In this document: positions 17,546-24,200 of the stretch, one piece after another
Layout of the letters: every line of letters begins with the position of its first letter
Numbering within the stretch: the stretch's first letter is position 1
Source of the DNA: Sulfuriferula nivalis
Lineage (GTDB): Bacteria; Pseudomonadota; Gammaproteobacteria; Burkholderiales; Sulfuriferulaceae
NCBI RefSeq assembly: GCF_009937995.1
Contig: NZ_AP021881.1
Coordinates: forward strand, 186,001-250,000
DNA length: 64,000 nucleotides
Direction: 5' to 3'
The notes under the pieces: generated by a model
The model's database searches: none
Told to the model about the DNA's origin: nothing
The model's input: only the letters and a program-made list of their open reading frames with translations
Made by a program: the position numbers and the translations under genes

Positions 17546-17848
17546 AAGTGAGCTCTCTTTAAGATGAACAGGGTGTTGCTACAATATAAGCAATCTGCAT
17601 GCCAAATGGACAAGTTTGTTCTTGCGTTTATTATAAAATACTAATGTTGCAATAATACTAAACATATTGCTTTTTGTCTTACGAGATGGGAAGAAAAATA
17701 TATCGTTATTGATTTGAGCTAATTGTCTGGTGTTGATTGCTCCAATTAGTGTACCTAACGATTGCAAGCATATTTGCATTAATGAAAAATATGCTCAAAA
17801 TACAAAGTAGGAATTTAATTCTTATTTCCTGCTTATTGAGGGGTTGAT
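17546..17848. other. AT-rich divergent spacer between rmlB and an AbrB-type antitoxin gene
   Basis: This 303-base AT-rich region holds no convincing gene. It must carry the leftward promoter of the rhamnose operon and the rightward promoter of the antitoxin gene. An imperfect inverted repeat (AGGAAT near 17811, ATTTCCT near 17823) sits just upstream of the antitoxin start and could be its operator. I could not fix promoter boxes with confidence. Confidence 0.4.
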
Positions 17849-18115
17849 ATGTCACAAGTGAAATTGCGAGAAAAAGGTCAGGTGACCATTCCAGCAGAAT
17901 TGCTGCAAGAATGGAGCAGAAAAAACCATGTTTCAACTAATGACACAATAGAAGCAACATTGGCAAACGGTGTTTTGATGCTTATCCCCAAAAAAAGACA
18001 TGTTGCTAAGCGTGACATTATGTCATTTGCAGGCACAGGCAAAGGGCTTTGGGGTAGCAGTGTTGAAGAAGTCGATGCTACGCTTAAAAAAATCCATAAC
18101 TCATGGACAAGATAA
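17849..18115 (+). CDS. AbrB/SpoVT-type antitoxin, partner toxin apparently lost
   Basis: The 88-residue protein starts VKLREKGQVTIPAELL, the swapped-hairpin AbrB DNA-binding domain, and ends with an acidic/basic helix (VEEVDATLKKIHNSW) like the toxin-binding tails of VapB antitoxins. GAGGGG before the ATG serves as ribosome binding site. The frame overlaps by 13 bases a 17-codon ORF that looks like the first helix of a PIN toxin. No intact toxin gene follows before the convergent HipB-like gene. Confidence 0.8.
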   Translation: MSQVKLREKGQVTIPAELLQEWSRKNHVSTNDTIEATLANGVLMLIPKKRHVAKRDIMSFAGTGKGLWGSSVEEVDATLKKIHNSWTR

Positions 18116-18156
18116 GTGCTGCGCTGTCACGCATACAAGGGCGACGTGTTTTATAA
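18103..18156 (+). pseudogene. Possible remnant of a PIN toxin start
   Basis: The 17-codon frame MDKISAALSRIQGRRVL overlaps the end of the AbrB-type antitoxin gene, where the toxin gene should begin. Toxins paired with this antitoxin type often have a short helix before the catalytic FDTNV segment. Here the frame stops right after RRVL. In the +1 frame, VFYNVHTY follows, which might be a degenerate version of that segment. The assignment rests on position and a short resemblance only. Confidence 0.35.
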
Positions 18157-18254
18157 CGTCCATACTTACTCGCAGCATAACACTCACCATAATCGCTCAA
18201 AGTTTACCACCCGTTCTTCACCGCAGTGACGAACCCATACGTTACTTGCAAAAT

Positions 18255-18545
18255 TTAGGTTTTCTTTTTGACTTTCTTTACAAAGCCAACCTCGAGGCCA
18301 AAAATATCGCCTATTTTGTTGAGGGTTTCAACATTAACAGACCCGTTTCCGGTTTCTATTTTCCGTAACGTCGCAAGTGAAATCCCACGATGTTTGGCAA
18401 ACTCGGGTTGAGTCAAACGACTGATGCGGCGCATCGCTTTAGTTGCATCACGTATGTTAAATTGACCTTCCGTAAAGTTTTGGAAGAAATCATCCACTAA
18501 TTTTCTTTCGAATTCCCTGTCGCTGGGTTTTAGTCGTTTATCCAT
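18255..18545 (-). CDS. HipB-like XRE-family antitoxin
   Basis: About 96 residues if translation starts at ATG 18545, which overlaps the hipA stop by eight bases; an upstream ATG at 18572 is possible. A helix-turn-helix spans TQPEFAKHRGISLATLRKIETGNGSVN. The gene follows hipA, the reverse of the common hipB-hipA order. It likely binds HipA and the inverted repeat upstream of hipA to repress the operon. Confidence 0.8.
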   Translation of the reverse strand: MDKRLKPSDREFERKLVDDFFQNFTEGQFNIRDATKAMRRISRLTQPEFAKHRGISLATLRKIETGNGSVNVETLNKIGDIFGLEVGFVKKVKKKT

Positions 18546-19809
18546 TGTCGTAGCCTTGTTCAATGTTCTCACAAACCTGAATTATTGATCGCGCACATTG
18601 CTTAATAATATCCGCATCGACTTCGCACTCGGCCATCGTCAGCGGTAAATTTTCAATCACCTTAGTAAAAGATTTGATAGCAAGCATAACAGTATTTTTT
18701 TCTTCGTTTTTTAACGGCAATGCTTCAATTACATCGACAAAGTTATTGATGACCTTCCCACTTTTGTCGAGCCATCTACTGGCTCTAGCCATCATATCTC
18801 TATCCATGAACATCGGCGCGATGTCGAACACAGGGGTTAACTGTACTGTGCCGTTTGCTAATTGTTGAATAGCTGTGTTGCGAGCATGATTGTCTGTATT
18901 AAGGATAGCCAGGTTCAATAAATCACGTTTGATATACTCAATAACCTCATTCACAGGATCAGTCACAAAAGGCAAGAAGGCGCTGACCAGATCATAATGG
19001 TTGGGGCGAATACCAAACGAATGATGCCCAGCGAGCGACGCAAGGCTTTCCTGGTGCAATCGCGTTACCACCCCATTCTCTGTCGTCCGGTCAAACCTTG
19101 GCACAAACAGCATTCCATCTTTGTGAAAAGTCTCGCCGTGCGATCTCAACCCGCACGCACGGGCAACTTTCATGTATGCCGCTTCGTTCTTGAGAATCGC
19201 CAGATCCGTTTCATGCTTGCCCCGCGGCAATTTTAAGAGCCAGTGGGATGCGATATCAGATTCTTTTGCGTAAGCGTCGATGAACCACAAGTCTTCATGG
19301 TTTTTAACCAACATGAATTTTGCGGATGCGCCTTGTAGGCCCGTTGTTCCCGCCCCTAGCATGCCATGCCTAGATAAGTTTTCTATGAAATCATCTTTGC
19401 GGCCCACAATCTCATTCAGCGTGAAACCGCGTTGCAAAGAACTGTCATTCTCTTCAACATTATTTGCGTATGTCACAGCAGTATCGAGCCGAAGTCGACC
19501 GACAGGATTGAAAGCCCCATGCTGTATAAGTGGCAGGATCAGATCATCTGAATCGATCAGCCCTAGCTGTTGTATTAGAAACCGACGACCATTGCCCTGG
19601 GGCACCATATCCAGCAAAAATGAAGGGCATACGCCCATGGGCTGTCGCGTTTCCAGCGATACAGGGAGTGTTAACGATACGGGCTGACAAACATCCCCGA
19701 AAACGTACTCAGGCAAGTATTCGAATGTGCAACGATCGCGCCCGCCCGATTCAATCAGAGCGGCTTCGTGCCATATACCATCAACGTAAATTTCAATTGT
19801 GCTTTTCAT
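18538..19809 (-). CDS. hipA: HipA-family kinase toxin
   Basis: The protein has 423 residues with the start at ATG 19809; an earlier in-frame start at 19845 would lie inside the promoter and operator. It has the HipA N-terminal subdomain (SLPVSLETRQPMG-like region), KLPRGKHETDLAILKNEA with the ATP-site region, and NTDNHARNTA with catalytic D and N, followed by PVFDIAPMF (DFG-like). HipA toxins phosphorylate aminoacyl-tRNA synthetases or related targets and slow growth. All expected kinase motifs are present, so the protein is probably active. Confidence 0.86.
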   Translation of the reverse strand: MKSTIEIYVDGIWHEAALIESGGRDRCTFEYLPEYVFGDVCQPVSLTLPVSLETRQPMGVCPSFLLDMVPQGNGRRFLIQQLGLIDSDDLILPLIQHGAFNPVGRLRLDTAVTYANNVEENDSSLQRGFTLNEIVGRKDDFIENLSRHGMLGAGTTGLQGASAKFMLVKNHEDLWFIDAYAKESDIASHWLLKLPRGKHETDLAILKNEAAYMKVARACGLRSHGETFHKDGMLFVPRFDRTTENGVVTRLHQESLASLAGHHSFGIRPNHYDLVSAFLPFVTDPVNEVIEYIKRDLLNLAILNTDNHARNTAIQQLANGTVQLTPVFDIAPMFMDRDMMARASRWLDKSGKVINNFVDVIEALPLKNEEKNTVMLAIKSFTKVIENLPLTMAECEVDADIIKQCARSIIQVCENIEQGYDNG

Positions 19810-19813
19810 GTTA

Positions 19814-19861
19814 AAAAGTATATAAAATGCAATACTCCATGTCAATTATTTATATACTTTT
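19814..19861 (-). promoter_or_regulatory. hipA promoter inside a 13-bp inverted-repeat operator
   Basis: Perfect inverted repeat AAAAGTATATAAA (19814-19826) and TTTATATACTTTT (19849-19861) with a 22-base spacer. On the minus strand, TTGACA (19845-19840) and TATACT (19822-19817) are 17 bases apart, so the -10 box lies inside one arm and the -35 box in the spacer. The predicted start point (about 19810) is one base before the ATG, suggesting a leaderless mRNA and direct repression by the HipB-like protein. Confidence 0.7.
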
Positions 19862-19874
19862 ATACATAAACTAT

Positions 19875-19955
19875 GAATTATCCATGATGGACAGGCTCAA
19901 AGAGCTGGAAGACTAGAATCGTCGGCTTAAAAAACGTCTTGCTCGTTTATTTACT
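19875..19955 (+). pseudogene. Possible IS3-family OrfA remnant
   Basis: The frame reads ELSMMDRLKELED, then TAG, then NRRLKKRLARLF. This resembles the C-terminal coiled-coil segment of IS3-group OrfA transposase subunits (RLKELE-x-ENRRLKK), with a stop codon in place of glutamate. Nothing else of an IS3 element is visible nearby. Short and therefore tentative. Confidence 0.35.
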
Positions 19956-19995
19956 GACATTTCACCACTTCTATTTATTGAGCTTCAATTTGGTC

Positions 19996-20133
19996 ATGAC
20001 ACACAAATCAAGTTTTCCTGAAAATTATCCGCTGACCACCGAAGCTCAAAAAGAGATATAGCGGCGAGCTATGGAAAAGGTGCGTCGTCAGTATAAAGCG
20101 CTCACGGGTGAACTACCGCCGATCGAAGTTTAG
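19996..20133 (+). pseudogene. Small gene interrupted by an amber codon
   Basis: From ATG 19996 the frame codes 21 residues (SSFPENYPLTTEAQKEI) to a TAG at 20059, then continues as RRAMEKVRRQYKALTGEL and ends at TAG 20131. Both halves are hydrophilic and look like one small helical protein broken by a nonsense change. An ATG just after the stop could still start the last 20 residues. Function unknown. Confidence 0.35.
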
Positions 20134-20164
20134 ATAATGAATGAGCATATGCACTGATCACTCA

Positions 20165-20572
20165 TTATTCAGCCACTTTCAAAACATTAAAAACGTCTTG
20201 CTCGGTTAATCCGGACTTTCCATTGATCAGGTAAAGTCCTTCAGGCGATGAAAACAATTCCGGCGCATCATCCAATATTAGCCATTTTCCGTCGTAGCCA
20301 GCACTGTCTATCCATTCCTGCACTTCCGCACCGCGATCGCTGTATTCAATGCTTGGTGTGGCACCAATGAATCGATGCGCCAAATCCTCGCCACCGCCTA
20401 CCGTTGCAAAGTCAACTAGCTGATCAAACGGATAATCGTCGCGCCAGCTGGTCGTGAATACGACATTGGCTTCAATCGCACGAAGTATCTGCCAGAGATA
20501 TTCAACGCGACTGAACACAGCACCGCCACGATAGGGGTGCGTTACGCCATCAAAATCAAGGAAGATAATCAT
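20165..20572 (-). CDS. HAD-domain phosphatase-like protein (SAK type), copy 2
   Basis: The 135-residue protein starts MIIFLDFDGVTHPYRGG, the HAD nucleophile DxDG. It continues with VFTTSWRDDYPFDQL (second motif threonine) and KWLILDDAPELF (acidic DD motif). This pattern fits the short HAD group Pfam links to 'Swiss Army Knife' RNA repair proteins. ATG 20572 gives this start; upstream codons to 20587 are not needed. It is the last gene of the nuclease/phosphatase operon, separated from the exonuclease gene by 118 bases that contain a hairpin and a repeat. It may remove phosphates from nucleic acid ends (inference). Confidence 0.75.
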   Translation of the reverse strand: MIIFLDFDGVTHPYRGGAVFSRVEYLWQILRAIEANVVFTTSWRDDYPFDQLVDFATVGGGEDLAHRFIGATPSIEYSDRGAEVQEWIDSAGYDGKWLILDDAPELFSSPEGLYLINGKSGLTEQDVFNVLKVAE

Positions 20573-20618
20573 TGCCGCTACCCTCAAAAAGCAAAACTAT
20601 AATCAACTATAATTGGCT

Positions 20619-20711
20619 ATAGTTACCGTATTTTGCGAACCGCCTTAATTGTCCAATCACCGCTTGGACAATTGGCAATCTTGACCATAGTTACCGTATA
20701 TTGCCAACCGC
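20619..20711. repeat. 25-bp imperfect direct repeat flanking a perfect hairpin
   Basis: Copies at 20619-20643 and 20687-20711 match at 23 of 25 bases (both begin ATAGTTACCGTAT). The right copy is the 3' end and stop of the exonuclease gene, so the left copy is a duplicated gene end. Between them lies a perfect 10-bp inverted repeat, AATTGTCCAA (20647-20656) and TTGGACAATT (20664-20673), with a 7-base loop. No T-run follows it on either strand, so it is not a standard terminator. Confidence 0.75.
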
Positions 20712-21188
20712 AGCAAGCGATGCCAGCCGATTTGCTTTTGCATCATCCAATGCATGATGACGTCGCGAACCTCGTCTGAACTGCCTTTCAACCGCTTGGT
20801 TAAACTCTTTGCTCATCGCAAGGGATAAAGGCTTGCCGTCAAGATTCTGCGGCCAGTTATCACGGTCGTAAAATATCTCTTGGATCCACGGCCAATCCCA
20901 CGAGATTGAGTCCGTGACTAGCCTCACTGGCTGGCCAATGCCCTCTATCCACGCTTTAAGCTTTGTTACGAGCGTATCCATCGTCATTAATGACTCGCCA
21001 CCTTGCAGATGCGGGATAACCGCTTCCCGCACGAAATCATTACAGTCATCGATCTCGTAGGTGTCCGACAGCTCCGCATAAAACTCATGACCATCATCAC
21101 CGACCAGGCCGATCGAGATCAGGCGTGGATCAAGCCCAAGCTCTGTAAATTCAGTATCGAAGAAAACCAGCATCATATTTTTGCTCAT
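20691..21188 (-). CDS. Rv2179c-like DEDDh 3'-5' exoribonuclease, copy 2
   Basis: The 165-residue protein starts LVFFDTEFTELGLDPRLIS, which supplies the D-x-E metal ligands. It then has RLVTDSISWDWPWI with the third acid and RRHHALDDAKANR with the histidine and last aspartate, so the DEDDh active site is complete. It matches the Rv2179c-like exoribonuclease family, known for short 3'-overhang RNA trimming. It is clearly paralogous to the gene at 21813-22325. It overlaps the phosphoesterase gene by four bases. Confidence 0.85.
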   Translation of the reverse strand: MSKNMMLVFFDTEFTELGLDPRLISIGLVGDDGHEFYAELSDTYEIDDCNDFVREAVIPHLQGGESLMTMDTLVTKLKAWIEGIGQPVRLVTDSISWDWPWIQEIFYDRDNWPQNLDGKPLSLAMSKEFNQAVERQFRRGSRRHHALDDAKANRLASLAAVGNIR

Positions 21189-21805
21189 GTATTCACCATC
21201 ACAAATTCAACAATTTCCGCTTCACTGATGGGTTTCATATCCCACACATCAACACCAACATTCAGCATGCGCGGCTGTCCGCTGTCTTGACGGATTTTCC
21301 AATCTGAATGCACGTGACCATGCAGCAACAGGCTTTCTTTACCAATCTTCGGTCTGATATTCATATATCGCAGCTCGTAGTCCTGTAGCCCTTCGAGCGA
21401 TGGCGGCAAATAAGGAAAATGTGATAGTTGAACCAGGCCGATACCCTCTATTTCAATCTCATGCTGAAAATGCAGCTCGCTAAATCCAAGCTCAAGCGCA
21501 AGCACTTTGGCTTCAGCCATCTGGCCGTTGACGACGCGCTTAAAAAACGGATCATGATTACCTGTTACCAGGATTTTAGTGCCATTCAGAAACGGCAGGA
21601 TGTCGCGCAGGATTTGCGATTTAAACGCAAAGTCACCAATGCAATACACTGCGTCGTCAGCCGACACGGTCGCGTTCCAGCGATCGACAAGATGCGCATC
21701 CATCGCCTCAATCGATGCAAATTTATTGCCTGATTCGTCCCGTCTATCCTCGTATTTGAGGATATTGGCGTGACCGAAATGCTGATCACTCGTAAAAAAT
21801 TTCAT
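21185..21805 (-). CDS. Calcineurin-like metallophosphoesterase
   Basis: The 206-residue protein (start ATG 21805, seven bases after the upstream stop) contains every metallophosphoesterase block: FTSDQHFGHANI (D-x-H), YCIGDFAF (GD), LVTGNHDPFF (GNHD), LSHFPYLP and LLHGHVHSDW (GHxH). The length fits the small phage- and plasmid-associated phosphodiesterase group. It is the middle gene of the symmetric series HAD, exonuclease, phosphoesterase, exonuclease, HAD. The substrate could be a cyclic or terminal nucleotide phosphate, but this is inferred from neighbours. Confidence 0.88.
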   Translation of the reverse strand: MKFFTSDQHFGHANILKYEDRRDESGNKFASIEAMDAHLVDRWNATVSADDAVYCIGDFAFKSQILRDILPFLNGTKILVTGNHDPFFKRVVNGQMAEAKVLALELGFSELHFQHEIEIEGIGLVQLSHFPYLPPSLEGLQDYELRYMNIRPKIGKESLLLHGHVHSDWKIRQDSGQPRMLNVGVDVWDMKPISEAEIVEFVMVNT

Positions 21806-21812
21806 GATCTCA

Positions 21813-22325
21813 TCACAAGTTATCAAACAGCGGTTTAAATTGTAGCTTGAGCCGCTGGAATTCCAGCCAGCCTAGTCGGTTAGCTCGCGCATCGTCTAGC
21901 GCATGATGACGACGCAAGCCATTGTCAAACGCCTCTTCAACGATTGTGACTTGAATTTCCATCGGTAATTCAAGCAACATCGGACGGTGATCCACATTCG
22001 CCGGCCAGGTGCTTTTCAATGTAAAAATCTTGGTGAACCACGTCCAGTCATACTCAATAGAATCGCAACACATCGTCACAGGCTCATCGAAATCCTCAAG
22101 CCACGCGCCAAGCTGCATGACGAGATCATACGAATCCTTTTGCGCGTCACCGCCATCAAGCAATGGCAGCACGGTTTCACGCACGAACTCTGAGCAGTGC
22201 TTATACTCGTAAGTGTCAGTCAGCTCCGCATAGAACTCGCGACCGTCATCAGCCACTAGGCCAATGGATATAAGCCTTGCGCGTAGATGTAACGTAGTGA
22301 ATTCAGTGTCAAAGTGAACGATCAT
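21813..22325 (-). CDS. Rv2179c-like DEDDh 3'-5' exoribonuclease, copy 1
   Basis: The 170-residue paralogue of the gene at 20691-21188 has the same blocks: IVHFDTEFTTLHLRARLIS, MCCDSIEYDWTWF and RRHHALDDARANRLGWLEF, so all four acids and the histidine are present. It overlaps the HAD gene upstream by four bases. The two copies diverge over most of their length, pointing to an old duplication or to two recruited family members rather than a recent copy. Confidence 0.85.
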   Translation of the reverse strand: MIVHFDTEFTTLHLRARLISIGLVADDGREFYAELTDTYEYKHCSEFVRETVLPLLDGGDAQKDSYDLVMQLGAWLEDFDEPVTMCCDSIEYDWTWFTKIFTLKSTWPANVDHRPMLLELPMEIQVTIVEEAFDNGLRRHHALDDARANRLGWLEFQRLKLQFKPLFDNL

Positions 22326-22849
22326 TTCGGCTCCATAAAATGTTTAGCTGATTCCGCCTCATGCTGCTCTTTAAGCAACTTATTCAGCTGCTGCTTTGCA
22401 AAAAAATCATTCAACCCAAGCTTTCCCTTCGTTGCTACCAGCTGATCGAACTGAACATCAGGCCAATCAGCATGATCGTCGTCAATTGCGAACCAGTGAC
22501 CAATTTTGTGCCGCACAGCATGCGAGTAAATCTGTTGGTGCCGCGTCATCATTCCCCAGCGCATGTTGTTAGTGAATTCCTCATCTCGCTCTATCTTGCT
22601 GTGATACGTCGCACCAATCACTAATCGCGATAGCTCATCTGGTAGATAGCTCTTCGCACGATTAAAGCCAAGCTCTCGCACCCATGACGTTGACAGAACA
22701 ATCCTGGCGTCAGGGTATGGCACCAGCGCATCGATCAGGATGCCTGCATGCTCAAACAGCTTACCGCCGCCACGCAATTCAACGCCACGCTTGGTGCGGT
22801 AGGCTTCGTCTGCGTGCAGGACTCCGTCGTAATCAAGATAAATAATCAT
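22322..22849 (-). CDS. HAD-domain phosphatase-like protein (SAK type), copy 1
   Basis: The 175-residue protein starts MIIYLDYDGVLHADEAY with the HAD DxDG nucleophile. RIVLSTSWVRELGFNRA gives the second motif and HWFAIDDDHADWPDVQ the acidic metal motif. The C-terminal helix is longer than in copy 2. It follows three small unknown genes and overlaps the exonuclease gene by four bases. The family link to RNA-repair HAD proteins suggests end-phosphate removal; not proven here. Confidence 0.78.
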   Translation of the reverse strand: MIIYLDYDGVLHADEAYRTKRGVELRGGGKLFEHAGILIDALVPYPDARIVLSTSWVRELGFNRAKSYLPDELSRLVIGATYHSKIERDEEFTNNMRWGMMTRHQQIYSHAVRHKIGHWFAIDDDHADWPDVQFDQLVATKGKLGLNDFFAKQQLNKLLKEQHEAESAKHFMEPK

Positions 22850-22859
22850 TTGTCCTCAC

Positions 22860-23219
22860 TCATTCCGTGGATTGCGTTACCTGCGGTTCTGCTTCTCTAA
22901 CGACGACCGTGAAATCTTTTTTCGATGAGTCCAGAGAAAACACCTCGACAATATCGACTTTATGGCGATACGCACCGATGATCACAATTAACTGCCATCT
23001 TGAGCGTCTGGACGACCAGCCGTCGATCCACGTTATTGCGTCAATATCTCGATCCTTAAGCGTTCGCAATGCGAACAGAAGCAAGAGATGCGTGTCCAGA
23101 TGATCCACAGTGATTTCTATCGTGCGAGCTTTATCATCAACCACACAGTCGAATACAACATCAGGGACTGGTGAGCCAAAGTGCTTCAAGTACACTTTAA
23201 ATTCGTTTTCGGCAGTCAT
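22860..23219 (-). CDS. Uncharacterised protein in the nuclease operon
   Basis: About 119 residues from ATG 23219, which lies two bases after the upstream stop; the frame extends to 23252, but that would overlap the previous gene. It is predicted to be mixed alpha/beta (IEITVDHLDTHLLLLFALRT, WQLIVIIGAYRHK) without membrane segments or signal peptide. No family recognised. It is ten bases before the first HAD gene, so certainly in the same transcription unit. Confidence 0.65.
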   Translation of the reverse strand: MTAENEFKVYLKHFGSPVPDVVFDCVVDDKARTIEITVDHLDTHLLLLFALRTLKDRDIDAITWIDGWSSRRSRWQLIVIIGAYRHKVDIVEVFSLDSSKKDFTVVVREAEPQVTQSTE

Positions 23220-23220
23220 A

Positions 23221-23607
23221 TCAATCCTTAAAATTGCGAAGCAATATATCACCGCAGTAGTACCCGCGTCGGCTCATGGCTAGCGGCGTTGTTTCAATCA
23301 TCAGCTCTCGCGAGCGTTTGCCACCCGTATACACCGGTTCTGTAAGAAATCGCAACCTACTGAAACACCATGCTGGTGCCTGCCTGGATGCATTGTCAGC
23401 AATCAACTCGGCGAATCCGCCGAGCACTGCATCAGTCGTTGCGTCACCCGTCAGCTTCGGCTCATCTGTGACCATGGCCAGCGCAACGTCATCGTCAGTA
23501 ACCTTGCTTAATTCATCGATAAACTCTTTCATCGCCATCGAGATGCTGACACCGGACATGATCATGTCTGTCACTTCTTTTAATGTTTTTGGACGAGAAT
23601 AGCTCAA
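23221..23607 (-). CDS. Uncharacterised protein in the nuclease operon
   Basis: 128 residues with a helical N-terminal half (EVTDMIMSGVSISMAMKEFI) and a C-terminal half rich in R, G and Y (RLRFLTEPVYTGGKRSREL, then RRGYYCGDILLRN). The conserved-looking Arg/Tyr segment could bind nucleotide or nucleic acid, but I cannot name a family. It overlaps the preceding gene by four bases. Confidence 0.62.
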   Translation of the reverse strand: MSYSRPKTLKEVTDMIMSGVSISMAMKEFIDELSKVTDDDVALAMVTDEPKLTGDATTDAVLGGFAELIADNASRQAPAWCFSRLRFLTEPVYTGGKRSRELMIETTPLAMSRRGYYCGDILLRNFKD

Positions 23608-23951
23608 CAGTCACCACCACTCATCTCGCGCTCATATTCATAATCATTCTCGCTGTACGGCGGAAACTGTTTATTGAGCAAGTTTTGCAAAATCTGCTCA
23701 ACGTTAGATTCTGTGACGAAGGCATGCATAAACGACTCAACGATAAGCTCCTCAGTCGGCCGCTCAAGTGCACATCGGTGACGACGCATGAGCTCAATCG
23801 CACGAATCGCTGCCTTGATGGCATCAGCTTCTGGACAGTCGTGATCCTCTGCAAGAAGCCCATTGAGCACGTCCCTTTTATCGTTCTCAGCAACGTTCGC
23901 CATCTCACGTACAAGCTCACGAATGTTTTTGTCAATATCGCAATTTATCAT
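23604..23951 (-). CDS. Uncharacterised acidic protein in the nuclease operon
   Basis: About 115 residues from ATG 23951, preceded by a strong GGAGG ribosome binding site at the right spacing, which decides this start over 23978. It is almost wholly helical and acidic (IRELVREMANVAENDKRDVL, SNVEQILQNLLN) and ends EREMSGGDC. No known family. It overlaps the next gene by four bases. It follows the AAA+ gene after a 249-base gap. Confidence 0.62.
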   Translation of the reverse strand: MINCDIDKNIRELVREMANVAENDKRDVLNGLLAEDHDCPEADAIKAAIRAIELMRRHRCALERPTEELIVESFMHAFVTESNVEQILQNLLNKQFPPYSENDYEYEREMSGGDC

Positions 23952-24200
23952 TTCAAATTCCTCCAGGTTATGCGTCAAAAAATCCCTCAGCAGATCATGT
24001 TCATTGCAGCTAAAGAGCTCGACTCATCGACAACGGCATACTCTCAATCACCAGCTCTCTGTATTAAAAAATTAGTTGGTAATTCGATCCATGGCGGGGG
24101 GGGTGTGGCCATGAGTAAAGCTAATCAATCAGCAATATTCGCCTTGATACAGCAATGGCAACTTTCCCCGTCAATGGTGACTAAAGGCGAAGCATCGACC
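23952..24200. other. Spacer between AAA+ gene and the rest of the operon
   Basis: The only sizeable gap inside the operon. It holds a run of eight G (24096-24103) and a short plus-strand frame from ATG 24111 to TAG 24222 (starting MSKANQSAIFALIQQWQLSP) that runs into the 3' end of the AAA+ gene on the other strand. I see no terminator or clear promoter. It may be the site of a past insertion or deletion. Confidence 0.35.

Noticed and set aside
20647-20673. Rho-independent terminator within the nuclease operon
   Set aside because: The hairpin is perfect, but there is no T-run after it on either strand.
24096-24103. Run of eight G as a phase-variation tract
   Set aside because: It lies in the spacer between genes, not in a gene or between promoter boxes I can identify, so a switching role is not supported.
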